From: Delftia tsuruhatensis
GTDB lineage: Bacteria > Pseudomonadota > Gammaproteobacteria > Burkholderiales > Burkholderiaceae_C
Direction: 5' to 3'
DNA length: 64,000 bases
Assembly (NCBI RefSeq): GCF_903815225.1
Contig: NZ_LR813084.1
Coordinates: 5,480,001-5,544,000, forward strand
Positions 1 through 9,131 of this stretch are shown in pieces. The translations under genes and the position numbers were made by a program. A model generated the notes under the pieces. It was given only the letters and a program-made list of their open reading frames with translations. It searched no databases and was not told the origin of the DNA. Numbering within the stretch: the stretch's first letter is position 1; every line of letters starts with the position of its first letter.

Positions 1-561
1 GAGATGTTGTGCAAGGCCATGCGCGCGCACTACGACCTGGTGGTCATCACCAACGACATCTACACCAAGGAAGACCAGCGCCTGCTGACGGTGGCCGAGG
101 CCCTGCCGCCCGAGCGCATCATGGGCGTGGAGACCGGGGGCTGCCCGCACACGGCCATACGCGAAGATGCTTCCATCAACCTCGAGGCCGTGGACCGCAT
201 GCTGCGCCAGTTCCCCGAGGCCGACATCGTCTTCATCGAAAGCGGCGGGGACAACCTGGCCGCCACCTTCAGCCCCGAGCTGTCGGACCTGACCCTCTAC
301 GTGATCGACGTGGCCGGTGGCGAGAAGATTCCGCGCAAGGGCGGACCCGGCATCACCAAGAGCGATCTGCTCGTGGTCAACAAGACCGACCTGGCGCCCT
401 ACGTGGGCGCCAACCTGGACATCATGGAAGCCGACACCCGGCGCATGCGCGCCCACAAGCCCTATGTGATGGGCAGCGTGAAAAGCGGCCTGGGCCTGCG
501 CGAGGTGATCGACTTCATCACCGAACGCGGCCTGCTGCCGCCCATGCCCGCGCAGGGCTGA
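1..561 (+). CDS. ureG: Urease accessory GTPase UreG (5' end missing)
   Basis: UreG is the GTPase that, with UreD/UreF, delivers nickel to the urease active site in the cytoplasm. The window opens inside the gene: frame 1 is open from the first base and the N-terminal P-loop lies upstream. The visible part has the family's signatures: [10 protein letters not shown], the metal-binding Cys-Pro-His motif in [28 protein letters not shown], and the NKTDLA guanine-specificity motif. It ends at a normal UreG C-terminus ([10 protein letters not shown]). It is presumably the last gene of a urease cluster to the left. Identification is firm; only the start is unseen. Confidence 0.96.
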   Translation, partial: EMLCKAMRAHYDLVVITNDIYTKEDQRLLTVAEALPPERIMGVETGGCPHTAIREDASINLEAVDRMLRQFPEADIVFIESGGDNLAATFSPELSDLTLYVIDVAGGEKIPRKGGPGITKSDLLVVNKTDLAPYVGANLDIMEADTRRMRAHKPYVMGSVKSGLGLREVIDFITERGLLPPMPAQG

Positions 562-597
562 TCCGATCGGCCCCGCAGCCGACCCCGCAACCGGCCC

Positions 598-1353
598 TCA
601 GCGCTGTGGCGTATGGCTGGTCGCCTTGGCCTTGGGCAGGGTGGCCGCGCTGCTGGAGGACACCAGCGGATGGCCGGTGGAGGTGGCGGCACCATCGGTC
701 TGGCGCCATGCCGATGGCTTGGGCGCCACCATGGGCTGCGGTGCGACGGCAGGCGCCCGGCTGCGGTTCCAGGCCGGCAGCAGCACACGGCGCACGAAAC
801 CCATGTCCAGCGCCAGCCACAGCAGCACCGGGCACAGCGTGGGCACCATCAGCCCGCCCATCTGGTAGGCATAGACGATGGCTTCCAGCTGCCACGGCTG
901 TATGCCCAGCACATTGAGGTCCAGGCCGGCCACCAGGCACAGCTGCATCAGCACCTGCGAGACCACGCTGAAGGTCTGCAGCGGCAGCAGCGCCACATAG
1001 CCCAGCGCGATGCGCCACCACCGACCCGGCCCCCAGGCCGCCAGCAGCAGCGCCACCAGCACCGGCAGACCGTAGCCGTAGCGGGCGGGGTCGACCTCGA
1101 CGATGGCCTCGGCGCGGCGCCAGCCGGTCTGCTCGTTGGACACCTGGACCGAGGAATTGACGACCAGGTTGCGCGGCGCCTCCAGCTCCACACGCTGCAC
1201 CCAGCCGCTGGCGGCGCTCTCCAGGACCCACTTGCTCATGCCCGAGACCGGCACGGCCAGCCAGCCGGCCGCCAGCGTCCAGGCCAGGGTCAGCACCACG
1301 ATGCCGCCCATGGCCAGGGCGGCGAAACGCGAGATGGGATTGCGTCCGATCAT
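598..1353 (-). CDS. Exosortase H-associated membrane protein
   Basis: A 251-residue protein with an N-terminal membrane segment (about residues 10-35), an extracytoplasmic stretch rich in beta-type residues, then two or three further hydrophobic segments (about 95-180) and a disordered Ala/Pro/Ser-rich tail. It starts 10 bp after the exosortase stop on the same strand, so the two are almost certainly co-transcribed. This position and topology match the membrane protein that accompanies exosortase H in IPTL-CTERM systems. I infer a role in processing or stabilising the exosortase complex. No catalytic motif is recognisable; the assignment rests mainly on context. Confidence 0.7.
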   Translation of the reverse strand: MIGRNPISRFAALAMGGIVVLTLAWTLAAGWLAVPVSGMSKWVLESAASGWVQRVELEAPRNLVVNSSVQVSNEQTGWRRAEAIVEVDPARYGYGLPVLVALLLAAWGPGRWWRIALGYVALLPLQTFSVVSQVLMQLCLVAGLDLNVLGIQPWQLEAIVYAYQMGGLMVPTLCPVLLWLALDMGFVRRVLLPAWNRSRAPAVAPQPMVAPKPSAWRQTDGAATSTGHPLVSSSSAATLPKAKATSHTPQR

Positions 1354-1363
1354 CGGGCGTTCC

Positions 1364-1900
1364 TCAGGCCGCCACGGCGGCAGGGGGCAGCGGGGGCTCG
1401 GCGCCGCCGTCCTGCGACGGACTCCTGCGGCCGCTCCAGCGCACCCACAGCAGCCAGAACACCAGCACGTCGAGCATGATCAGCGCCTGCCACAGGTATT
1501 CATGCGCGAAATTGAAGGCCGTGGTGCTCCACTGGCCCAGATAGAACAGGCTGATGACGCGCAGCACGTTGATGGCCTGCACGGCCACGAAGCCGGCCAC
1601 CAGCCCGACCAGCTTCTGGCGCCACGACGAGGGGAAGGCCATCACCGCGGCGAACAGCACGATGTAGGCCTCCAGCCCGTTGCAGCCGGCCTCGATGGAC
1701 ACGCCAAAGCCCGTGGCCGTGTTCCACAGCACCTTGCCCGCGGCCGATGCAGTGCTGTCGAACCAGGTCACCAGCGAGGCACAGACATGGGCCAGGAAGG
1801 ACGTCCAGGGCAGCACGATGTGCTGCTGCACCCAGCTCAGCAGGTTCAGCCCGAACATCGTCAGCTGGATGGCGAGAAAGATCAGAAAGAAGCGCAGCAT
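1364..1900 (-). CDS. xrtH: Exosortase H (IPTL-CTERM sorting transpeptidase)
   Basis: A 178-residue polytopic inner-membrane protein of the exosortase/archaeosortase family, which cleaves C-terminal sorting tags and probably attaches the protein to a cell-surface carrier. The expected triad is present: Cys73 in EAGCNGLEAY, Arg114 in INVLRVISLF and His133 in NFAHEYLWQ, each at the end of a membrane segment. The frame stays open to 2026, but ATG at 1900 gives the family's usual compact length and starts directly at the first membrane segment. The gene lies just downstream of a protein with the IPTLSQWG tag, its predicted substrate, and upstream of the companion membrane protein. Confidence 0.88.
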   Translation of the reverse strand: MLRFFLIFLAIQLTMFGLNLLSWVQQHIVLPWTSFLAHVCASLVTWFDSTASAAGKVLWNTATGFGVSIEAGCNGLEAYIVLFAAVMAFPSSWRQKLVGLVAGFVAVQAINVLRVISLFYLGQWSTTAFNFAHEYLWQALIMLDVLVFWLLWVRWSGRRSPSQDGGAEPPLPPAAVAA

Positions 1901-2000
1901 GGCAGGTCGTAGGTCTTGGTTGCCGGTCCTGCGACCTGGCAGTTGCACACAGTTTCCCTCTACAGGCCCCCGCATTATCTTCGGATGGCCTGATGACAAC

Positions 2001-2036
2001 AAAGGCCGGGGCGTGCGCCACGCCACCGGCCCTTGC
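2001..2036 (-). terminator. Hairpin terminator between the DUF11 gene and xrtH
   Basis: Read on the minus strand, AAGG-CCGG and GGCGTG arms pair with CACGCC and CCGGCCTT around a three-base loop, followed by a short T-rich tract (TTTGTTG). It sits just after the stop of the DUF11 gene at 2053 and 100 bp before xrtH. It would reduce read-through from the abundant substrate gene into the sortase genes. The T tract is weak, so termination may be partial. Confidence 0.55.
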
Positions 2037-2052
2037 CGTCAGAGGACAGCCA

Positions 2053-5000
2053 TCACGAATGCTCGCGCCGGCGCACCGCGCCCAGCGCCATCAGCGCCAG
2101 CAGGGACGACATCAGCACCAGGCCCCATTGCGACAGCGTGGGGATGCGGGCCGTGTTGTCCGGACCCGGCTTGAGCGGCGTGGTGGTCGTGCTCTTGTCG
2201 TTGTCCGGGTTGCCGTCGCCGGGCACCGAGACCGAGGCCGAGTTGCTCAGCGGGCGGGCGCCCTTGTAGGGCTTTTCCAGCCGGGTCTCCAGCGTGAAGA
2301 CCGCCGTGCCGCCCTTGGCCAGCTGCGGCACGCCGCAGGTCACGGTGCGCGTGGCGCCGGCGTAGCTGCAGCCCGCCGATGCCGAGATGAACTCCAGGCC
2401 CGCCGGCAGCACATCGGTCACCGAGGCGCCCGCGGGCGACTGGGGATCGCGGCCATAGTTGGTCACGGTGAGGGTGTAGGTGGCGGTATCGCCATCGTCC
2501 AGCGGACCGGCCGGCCCCTGCTTGCCGATGCCCAGATCCACGGCATTGCCCAGGCGGCTGGTGGAGGTGCGGTCCGTGGTCGTGTTGTTGACGATCACGT
2601 CACCGCCATTGCTCAGCCATTCCGTCTCGAAGGGTTTGACCGAAGCCTCGTGGTAGATGGTGCCCCCCGAAGCCCTGCCTGGCAGATCCTGCGCCCGCAT
2701 CTTGAACTTGATGGTCAGGCTCTGGCCCGGTGCCAGCGAAGGGATGGTGCACTGCAGGGGACCGCTGGTCGCGTTCAGCGCCGGCTGCACGCCGCACCAG
2801 GATGCGGAAGCTCCGGGAATGCCGGCCAGGGTCAGGCCGTTCTGGTAGCTGAAGGTGGCCGTGGAGCCCGATGCGGGGAACTTGTCTGTCACGACCACCT
2901 GGGTGGCGTAGGAAGGGCCGGAATTGGTCACGGTGATGGTGTATTCCGTGTCCTCGCCCAGCACCAGGCCGTCGGACGTGTGGCGCATGCTGATGTTCAC
3001 GTCCAGCTCGGCACGCTTGAGCCTGGCCTTGGCCTCGGCCTGGTTGTTGGCCTTGGTCAGTTCCTCGGTGGTGGTGTCCACGGCGACCGTGTTGGCGATC
3101 TCCGTGTCGGCGGCCAGGTCGCCGCGCGAGCGCATCCTGTAGCTCACCGTGTACTGCGAACCTGCAGCCAGCGGATTGGCCCAGGCGCATTCCAGCGTTC
3201 CGCCGCTGATGCCATCGGTGGCGGCCGGCGTGCAGGTGCCGCCGCCGGAGACCGTGGGCGTACCGATGAAGATGGCATCCGCAGGCAGCACATCCCTCAT
3301 CGTCACATTGGCGGCCGACGAGGGGCCGTAGTTGGGCACCGTGACCGTATAGGTCATGGGTTCGCCCGCAGCCGCCACCTTGGGCGAGACCTGCTTTTGC
3401 GCGGCGATTTCCGCGATGGCCTGCACGGTGATGCTGGCCGTCGAGGAATCGTTGCCGGGATCGGCGTCATGGATGTCCAGCGACTGGGCCGAGGCCGCGT
3501 TGGCATAGCTGCCGGTGGTGGCGCGCTTGGGGCGGATCACGACCTCGATCACCACTTCGGCGTCCGGCGCCATGGAGGTGATGTCGCAGGTCAGATCGCG
3601 CGTCTCGCTGTTGGCATTGCCCGAAGGAGTGCCACAGCTGGCATTGACGCCGGAGACGATGCGGCTGGAGACATAGCCGCCGCCCGGGTATTTGTAGGGC
3701 ACGGGGTTGCCGGCCTCGTCCACCGGGTTGCCGCCCACGATGCGCACGCCGTCGGTCTGCTTGACCAGGGACTGCAGCGAATCGCGCACGCGCACATTGG
3801 TCACGGTCGTGGTGGCCGAATGGTTTTTCACCACCAGCTGGTAGGTGACCTCTTCGCCGCTCTTGATGGAGGCCGGCGGCACGGGGCTGACCACGCTCTT
3901 GACGATGCCCACATCCACCTTGTCGGCAGACACGGTGACCGTGGCCGAGGTGCTGGCCGACGCATTGTCCCGGCCGATCACGCCCGCCGAGGCATTGTTG
4001 GTGAAGTCCAGATAGCCCGAGGCCAGCGTGACCTTGGCCCTGACCGTGATCTGGCGGCTGGCGCCCACGGCCAGGCCTGCCATCGAGGTGCAGCTCTGGG
4101 TGGAGCAGGTCCAGTCACCCGCGCCGGTGCCTGCGCCGGACATGCCGACGATGGCCATGCGACCGTCCGCAGGGTTGTCGGAAACGGTGATCTGCTGATT
4201 CGGCAGCACGGGCATGGGGCCGTTGTTGGTCACCGTGATCGTGTAGCTGAACTCCTGGCCCGCCAGCACCGGGCGGCTGGGGCCGGCCTTGACCAGACGC
4301 AGCCGTGCGTCGTTGCTGAAGCTCACCGCCGCACTGTCGCTGTTGTTGCTCTTGTTGGGCTCGTTGAGCTCGGGCGGCACGCCGATCACACCCTGGTTGA
4401 CCAGTTGCGCACCCGGCGTTCCACCCGCAGCCACGCTGGCCCTGAAGCGGATGGCCTGCATGTTGGCGTAGCCGGCCACCGGGTACTCGCCCGCGTGGGT
4501 GCAGGTGATGGTGCCGCTGTTGTGGCCGCAATTCCAGGGCGCCGTGCTGCCCTCGAAGCCCGTGAAGGTCACGCCGGCCGGCAGGGTGTCGGTGATGGTG
4601 AGATCGCGCGGTACGAGGGAGCCGCCTTCGCGGCGCGGCTGCAGCGTGTAGATCACATCGGTTGCCTGCAGCGCATCGAGCACGGTGGGCGCCACCTGCT
4701 TGCGCAGTGACACATCCACGAACTCGCTGCCGCTGGACACCACGGCGGCGCCGGCGGTGTTATTGCCGGACTGGCCGTCAGGCATCTCGGTGCTGGCGTC
4801 CTTGTAGCCCTTGACGCTGGCCGCACCGGCAATGGTGCCGCTCATGTTGGCGATGGCCGGCACGGTGATGGCCGGCAGCACGGCGCCCGGCGCCACGGGT
4901 CCGCCGCGCGTGCAGCTGAGTTCGCCCGAGATCAGCGGATAGCCCGTGGCGGGCGTGCAGCTCCAGCCGCTGCCTGCAGGCGCGCCAGTGATCACGGCCC

Positions 5001-5661
5001 CGTTGGGCACGGGAAAGCGCACCACGGTACGGCCACCGGCCGGCACCTCGGACGGGCCCTTGTTCTGCACGTCGATGGTGTACTGGAAGGCACCGCCGTT
5101 GGCCACGCTGGCGGGAGCCGCCACCGCAATGGCCAGGTCGGCCGCCTCGGTGGTGGTGAAGTTGCGATCGAGCTGCGTGTTGTTCTGGTCGTTGTCGTAG
5201 TCGGGCGAGGCCATGCGCGCGCTGGCCACGGCGCGCCAGTTGGTGCCCACGACCGGCAGGATGACCTGGAAGGCCACGGACTTGAAGCCATCGGCAGGCG
5301 CCAGGCTGCCGATGTTGCAGACCAGCGTGTTGTTGGCCGCGGTGAGCACCGTGCCGGCAGCCGGTGCCGTACAGGTGATGCCGCCCGGGCTGCTGCTGTA
5401 GCCCTGGAACACGGCGCCCACGGGCAGCACCTCGGTCAGGGTGACGCCAACGGCGTCGGGACCGATGTTGTTGTGCCTGACCTTGGCCACATAGGTGAAG
5501 GTGCCGCCGGCAGGGCCTGCCGATGCGTCCTGCCCGTCGTAGAGACCATCCTGGTTGACCAGGATGTCGGTGTCGGCCGGCGCCGCCACGGCAGCCGCCG
5601 TTGCCAGCAAGCCGCCGGACAGCAGCGCACGCGCCAGCCAGCCCTTTCTCGTGAAAGCCAT
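2053..5661 (-). CDS. DUF11-repeat surface protein with IPTL-CTERM sorting tag
   Basis: A 1202-residue secreted protein. It has a signal peptide (residues 1-26, ending AAAVAAPA), then about eight tandem DUF11-type Ig-like repeats recognisable by recurring YTVTVPNYGPSSA / YTITVTNNGP and VTDVLPAG motifs. It ends in a canonical sorting tag: IPTLSQWG, a hydrophobic helix and RRRE. The tag is the substrate signature of exosortase H, encoded immediately downstream. The likely role is a large, exported, surface-anchored or released adhesin-like protein; ligand unknown. Scattered Cys pairs (e.g. WSCTP, SCTR) suggest disulfides. The start at 5661 is preceded by AGAGAGG and gives the signal peptide; an upstream in-frame start would add 36 unlikely residues. 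Confidence 0.88.
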   Translation of the reverse strand: MAFTRKGWLARALLSGGLLATAAAVAAPADTDILVNQDGLYDGQDASAGPAGGTFTYVAKVRHNNIGPDAVGVTLTEVLPVGAVFQGYSSSPGGITCTAPAAGTVLTAANNTLVCNIGSLAPADGFKSVAFQVILPVVGTNWRAVASARMASPDYDNDQNNTQLDRNFTTTEAADLAIAVAAPASVANGGAFQYTIDVQNKGPSEVPAGGRTVVRFPVPNGAVITGAPAGSGWSCTPATGYPLISGELSCTRGGPVAPGAVLPAITVPAIANMSGTIAGAASVKGYKDASTEMPDGQSGNNTAGAAVVSSGSEFVDVSLRKQVAPTVLDALQATDVIYTLQPRREGGSLVPRDLTITDTLPAGVTFTGFEGSTAPWNCGHNSGTITCTHAGEYPVAGYANMQAIRFRASVAAGGTPGAQLVNQGVIGVPPELNEPNKSNNSDSAAVSFSNDARLRLVKAGPSRPVLAGQEFSYTITVTNNGPMPVLPNQQITVSDNPADGRMAIVGMSGAGTGAGDWTCSTQSCTSMAGLAVGASRQITVRAKVTLASGYLDFTNNASAGVIGRDNASASTSATVTVSADKVDVGIVKSVVSPVPPASIKSGEEVTYQLVVKNHSATTTVTNVRVRDSLQSLVKQTDGVRIVGGNPVDEAGNPVPYKYPGGGYVSSRIVSGVNASCGTPSGNANSETRDLTCDITSMAPDAEVVIEVVIRPKRATTGSYANAASAQSLDIHDADPGNDSSTASITVQAIAEIAAQKQVSPKVAAAGEPMTYTVTVPNYGPSSAANVTMRDVLPADAIFIGTPTVSGGGTCTPAATDGISGGTLECAWANPLAAGSQYTVSYRMRSRGDLAADTEIANTVAVDTTTEELTKANNQAEAKARLKRAELDVNISMRHTSDGLVLGEDTEYTITVTNSGPSYATQVVVTDKFPASGSTATFSYQNGLTLAGIPGASASWCGVQPALNATSGPLQCTIPSLAPGQSLTIKFKMRAQDLPGRASGGTIYHEASVKPFETEWLSNGGDVIVNNTTTDRTSTSRLGNAVDLGIGKQGPAGPLDDGDTATYTLTVTNYGRDPQSPAGASVTDVLPAGLEFISASAGCSYAGATRTVTCGVPQLAKGGTAVFTLETRLEKPYKGARPLSNSASVSVPGDGNPDNDKSTTTTPLKPGPDNTARIPTLSQWGLVLMSSLLALMALGAVRRREHS

Positions 5662-5829
5662 ACAAACCTCTCTTTTGCTTCGTTGACAGCGCCGAATGCC
5701 GCAGGCATGGGCGCGCGAGATGCCCGGCTGACACAGCTCTGTCAAAAAGCCGACAACCGGACGCACCAAAAGGAGGCATGATGGTTCTTTATTACCAAAA
5801 GTAAATACGATCTGTAATATTTAACAAAA

Positions 5830-5866
5830 GTGAGTATTTGGAAGTGTTTGTGAGTTTTTTGTGAGT
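5830..5866 (-). promoter_or_regulatory. Helically phased GTGAGT direct repeats (possible activator site)
   Basis: Three exact GTGAGT copies (5830-5835, 5850-5855, 5861-5866) and a degenerate one (5841-5846) lie in the AT-rich block 170-200 bp upstream of the DUF11 start codon. Spacing of about 10-11 bp is typical of direct-repeat sites bound by response regulators. No binding protein can be named. Confidence 0.3.
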
Positions 5867-5906
5867 CCGCCATCGATTGCCGGTTTTCCTCACGGAGCGC
5901 AGACGT

Positions 5907-5942
5907 GAAAAAGCCGGTGGCAGCTTGGCTGGCACCGGCTTG
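5907..5942 (-). terminator. Rho-independent terminator of htpG
   Basis: On the minus strand a nine-pair stem (AAGCCGGTG / CACCGGCTT) with a 13-base loop is followed at once by a run of five T. It is 85 bp past the htpG stop codon and oriented correctly for it. Confidence 0.8.
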
Positions 5943-6026
5943 GAAGGCTGATCTGCCGCGCATTTGCGCGGCAGTGAGCAGGCACTGAGGCCTAGGGAAT
6001 GCGCCTGGGCAATCCTTGTGAGGAAC

Positions 6027-7973
6027 TCACGCCAGCAGCGCGTTCACACGCTTGACGTAGGCGGCCGGGTCCTCGGGCATGCCGCCCTCGGCCAGCACGG
6101 CCTGGTCGAACAGGATGTTGGCCAGGTCATGGAAATGCACCGAACCGTCCAGCTTCTTGACCAGCGGATGCTCGGGATTGACCTCGAGCACGGGCCGCGC
6201 GTCGGGCGCCTGCTGGCCGGCCTGCTTGAGCAGGCGTGCCAGTTGCAGGCTCATGCCGCCGTCCTGTACCACCAGGCAGGCGGGAGAGTCCACCAGGCGC
6301 GTGGTCACGCGCACGTCCTCGGCCTTGTCCTTGAGGGCCTCCTTGAGCTTGGCCAGCAGCGGCTTGAAGGCCTCGGCGGCTTCCTCGGCGGCCTTCTTCT
6401 CCTCCTCGTCCTGCAGCTTGCCCAGGTCCACGGCGCCCTTGGCCACGGACTGCAGCGGCGTGCCGTCGAATTCGGTCAGGTAACCCATGGCCCATTCGTC
6501 CACGCGGTCGGCCATGAGCAGCACCTCGATGCCCTTCTTGCGGAAGACTTCCAGCTGCGGGCTGTTGCGGGCAGCGGTCAGCGTGTCGGCCGTGATGTAG
6601 TAGATGGCGTCCTGGCCTTCCTTCATGCGGGCCTTGTAGTCGGCCAGCGAGACCGAGGCCTGCTCGCTGGTTGTCGAGGCAAAGCGCAGCAGCCTGGCGA
6701 TGCGCTCCTTGTTGGCGAAATCCTCGCCCAGGCCTTCCTTGAGCACGGCGCCGAACTCGGCGTAGAACTGGCTGTACTTGCCTTCCTTGGCCTTGTCCTC
6801 CTCGCTGACCACATCGGTCACGCCTTCGGCGTCGGTGGAGGCCTCGTGCCGGTCGTGCTTGGCCAGGTCCTCGAGCATGGACAGCACACGCTTGGTCGAG
6901 CCATCGCGGATCAGGCGCACATCGCGGCTTTCCTGCAGCAGCTCGCGGCTGACGTTCAGCGGCAGGTCGGCCGAGTCGATCACGCCCTTGACGAAGCGCA
7001 GGTAGCCGGGCATCAGCGCCTCGGCATCGTCCATGATGAAGACGCGCTTGACGTAGAGCTTGACGCCCGCCTTCTTGTCGCGGTTGTACAGGTCGAACGG
7101 GGCCTTGGCAGGGATGTACAGCAGCTGCGTGTACTCGGTATTGCCCTCGACACGGTTGTGGCTCCAGGTCAGGGGAGCCTCGAAATCGTGGCTGATGGCC
7201 TTGTAGAAGTCCTGGTACTGCTCGGCCGTGATGTCCTTCTTGGGACGCGTCCACAGCGCGCTGGCCTTGTTGATGGTCTCCCATGCGCCGGTCTTGACCA
7301 TGGCGCCAGGCTGGTCGTTCTCGCCATCTTTCCATTCCTCCTTTTCCATGAGGATGGGCAGGCTGATGTGGTCGGAATACTTGGCGATGACCTGCTTGAT
7401 CTTCCAGCCGTTGAGGAACTCCTCGGCCTCGGGACGCAGGTGCAGCGTGATGCTGGTGCCGCGCTGGGCCCGCTCGATCTGCTCGACCTCGAACTCGCCC
7501 GTGCCGCCGCTGGTCCAGCGCACGCCCTCGGAGGCGGGCAGGCCCGCGCGGCGCGTCTCGACGGTGATCCTGTCGGCCACGATGTAGCCCGAGTAGAAGC
7601 CCACGCCGAACTGGCCGATCAGCTGCGAGTCGGCCTTCTGGTCGCCCGACAGCTTGTCCATGAAGGCCTTGGTGCCGCTCTTGGCGATGGTGCCCAGGTT
7701 GTCGATGGCTTCCTGCGCACTCATGCCGATGCCGGTGTCGGCGATGGTCAGCGTCTTGGCGGAGGCATCGAAGGACACGCGCACCTCCAGGTTGGGCTGG
7801 TCCTCATAGAGCGCGGCATTGTTCAGGGCCTCGAAGCGCAGCTTGTCGCAGGCATCCGAGGCGTTGGAGACCAGTTCGCGCAGGAAGATCTCGGGGTTGG
7901 AATACAGCGAATGCGTGACCAGGTGCAGCAGTTGTGCGACTTCGGCCTGGAAGGAATGGGTTTGCTTGCTCAT
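6027..7973 (-). CDS. htpG: Molecular chaperone HtpG (Hsp90)
   Basis: A 648-residue cytoplasmic ATP-dependent chaperone of the Hsp90 family, full length. The N-terminal GHKL ATPase domain shows [24 protein letters not shown] and [13 protein letters not shown]. The middle domain has the catalytic-Arg region ([13 protein letters not shown]), and the C-terminal dimerisation domain ends at VNALLA with no MEEVD, as in bacteria. A sigma-32-type promoter lies 47-74 bp upstream, fitting heat-shock control. It diverges from aqpZ and has its own terminator. Confidence 0.97.
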   Translation of the reverse strand: MSKQTHSFQAEVAQLLHLVTHSLYSNPEIFLRELVSNASDACDKLRFEALNNAALYEDQPNLEVRVSFDASAKTLTIADTGIGMSAQEAIDNLGTIAKSGTKAFMDKLSGDQKADSQLIGQFGVGFYSGYIVADRITVETRRAGLPASEGVRWTSGGTGEFEVEQIERAQRGTSITLHLRPEAEEFLNGWKIKQVIAKYSDHISLPILMEKEEWKDGENDQPGAMVKTGAWETINKASALWTRPKKDITAEQYQDFYKAISHDFEAPLTWSHNRVEGNTEYTQLLYIPAKAPFDLYNRDKKAGVKLYVKRVFIMDDAEALMPGYLRFVKGVIDSADLPLNVSRELLQESRDVRLIRDGSTKRVLSMLEDLAKHDRHEASTDAEGVTDVVSEEDKAKEGKYSQFYAEFGAVLKEGLGEDFANKERIARLLRFASTTSEQASVSLADYKARMKEGQDAIYYITADTLTAARNSPQLEVFRKKGIEVLLMADRVDEWAMGYLTEFDGTPLQSVAKGAVDLGKLQDEEEKKAAEEAAEAFKPLLAKLKEALKDKAEDVRVTTRLVDSPACLVVQDGGMSLQLARLLKQAGQQAPDARPVLEVNPEHPLVKKLDGSVHFHDLANILFDQAVLAEGGMPEDPAAYVKRVNALLA

Positions 7974-8019
7974 GCAGACGGTGTCCTATGGGTTCACAAC
8001 AGAGAAAAAATCAGCCCTT

Positions 8020-8047
8020 ATCTCGGGCCGGCGTGCGCATTATCAAG
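8020..8047 (-). promoter_or_regulatory. Predicted sigma-32 (RpoH) promoter of htpG
   Basis: On the minus strand CTTGAT (8047-8042; consensus CTTGAA) is separated by exactly 14 bases from CCCGAGAT (8027-8020; consensus CCCCATNT). It stands 47 bp before the htpG start, with AGGA as the ribosome site. Heat-shock control of htpG is established in other proteobacteria; the match here is by eye. Confidence 0.6.
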
Positions 8048-8209
8048 ATCCTACCGACCGGTGGACAGCGCAAGCCCGGGACGATTGTTCACTTTTTCGC
8101 CCTCACGCCAGCGCGGGAGCGGGGCTATAACAACGCCACTTTCCGCCGCAGGGCGGTCAGTGCGCGCAGGGCCCGGGCGCAGCGGCGGGCCTGCTTCTGG
8201 AGATTTTCC

Positions 8210-8914
8210 ATGCACACCTCTGTTCAAAAATGGTCCGCCGAATTCCTCGGGACCCTGTGGCTGACCCTGGGCGGCTGCGGCGCGGCCGTGCTGGCCGCCG
8301 CCTTCCCGCAGGTGGGCATCGGCCTGGTCGGCGTCTCGCTGGCCTTCGGCCTGACCGTGGTCACGGGCGCCTACGCCCTGGGGCCCATCTCGGGCGGGCA
8401 CTTCAACCCGGCCGTCTCCGTGGGCCTGGCCATGGGCGGGCGCTTCGCCTGGAGCGAGGTGCCCGGCTACGTCGTGGCCCAGGTGCTGGGCGCCATCACG
8501 GGCGCGGCCATCCTCTATGTGATCGCCACGGGCAAGGCCGGCGCCGACATCGGCGGCTTCGCCACCAACGGCTTCGGCACGCATTCGCCGGGCGGCTACG
8601 GCCTGACGGCGGCCCTGGTCACCGAGGTGGTGATGACCGCCATCTTCCTCATCGTCATCCTGGGCGCCACGGCCAAACGGGCCGCCGCCGGCTTCGGCGG
8701 CCTGGCCATCGGCCTGTGCCTGACGCTGATCCACCTGATCTCGATCCCCGTGACCAATACCTCGGTCAACCCGGCACGCAGCACGGGCCCGGCCCTGTTC
8801 GGCCCGGAGATCGCGATTTCGCAGCTGTGGCTGTTCTGGGTGGCCCCGATTGCAGGCGCCCTGATCGGTGCCGTGATCTACAAGGCCCTGCTGGCAGGCC
8901 CGGCCGACGAGTAA
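8210..8914 (+). CDS. aqpZ: Aquaporin Z (water channel)
   Basis: A 234-residue inner-membrane water channel with six hydrophobic segments and the two half-helix NPA motifs: [11 protein letters not shown] (residues 66-68) and [12 protein letters not shown] (187-189). The selectivity filter residues expected of a water-specific aquaporin (a Phe near 46, His175, Thr184 and Arg190) are present, unlike the wider GlpF filter. ATG at 8210 follows GGAG at 8199-8202; longer upstream frames run into the htpG promoter. It is monocistronic, with a strong terminator about 40 bp downstream. Confidence 0.95.
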   Translation: MHTSVQKWSAEFLGTLWLTLGGCGAAVLAAAFPQVGIGLVGVSLAFGLTVVTGAYALGPISGGHFNPAVSVGLAMGGRFAWSEVPGYVVAQVLGAITGAAILYVIATGKAGADIGGFATNGFGTHSPGGYGLTAALVTEVVMTAIFLIVILGATAKRAAAGFGGLAIGLCLTLIHLISIPVTNTSVNPARSTGPALFGPEIAISQLWLFWVAPIAGALIGAVIYKALLAGPADE

Positions 8915-8954
8915 GGCCACGCAGGGGCGCACGAGGCGCCTGGCAGAAAACCCC

Positions 8955-8981
8955 GGCGGCTGGCGACAGCCGCCTTTTTTT
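8955..8981 (+). terminator. Rho-independent terminator of aqpZ
   Basis: Eight-pair stem GGCGGCTG / CAGCCGCC with a GCGA loop, followed by seven T. It is placed just after the aqpZ stop. Confidence 0.9.
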
Positions 8982-9090
8982 GCTTGAACCTTTGGTGAAA
9001 CACGGTTTTCATTTGTTGCTTGACGGCAACGAGAAGGACTTTTACCTGGGTCAAACAGGCCAACTTTACGAAATAGAAACCGAACGCTAG

Positions 9091-9105
9091 TGATTCGCAA
9101 TAACA
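9091..9105. promoter_or_regulatory. Weak Fur-box-like sequence upstream of the siderophore receptor
   Basis: TGATTCG-C-AATAACA matches only part of the 7-1-7 Fur inverted repeat (TGATAAT-N-ATTATCA). It lies 27-41 bp before the receptor start, where an iron-responsive operator would be expected. Context supports it more than the sequence does. Confidence 0.3.
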
Positions 9106-9131
9106 ATTCGCGGGCTTTCATCGGAGCGAAC

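Larger units (their letters stand above)
5662..6026. other. AT-rich intergenic region upstream of the DUF11 gene
   Basis: This gap holds the promoter region of the DUF11 gene (minus strand) and the htpG terminator. The stretch 5770-5870 is much more AT-rich than its surroundings. It contains GTGAGT at 5830, 5850 and 5861 with a related GAAGTG at 5841, i.e. roughly one helical turn apart. A 73-codon minus-strand reading frame here (5742-5963) has no ribosome site or family resemblance and I do not call it. Confidence 0.6.

Noticed and set aside
1747-4710. A 987-codon open frame antisense to the DUF11 gene.
   Set aside because: Its translation is His/Arg/Gly-rich noise typical of the complement of GC-rich repeats; the minus-strand gene has a signal peptide, repeats and sorting tag.
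5742-5963. A 73-codon minus-strand frame upstream of the DUF11 gene.
   Set aside because: It overlaps the promoter block and the htpG terminator, and has no ribosome site.
5964-8264. A 766-codon plus-strand frame across htpG.
   Set aside because: It is a shadow of the conserved HtpG frame, with no family resemblance of its own.
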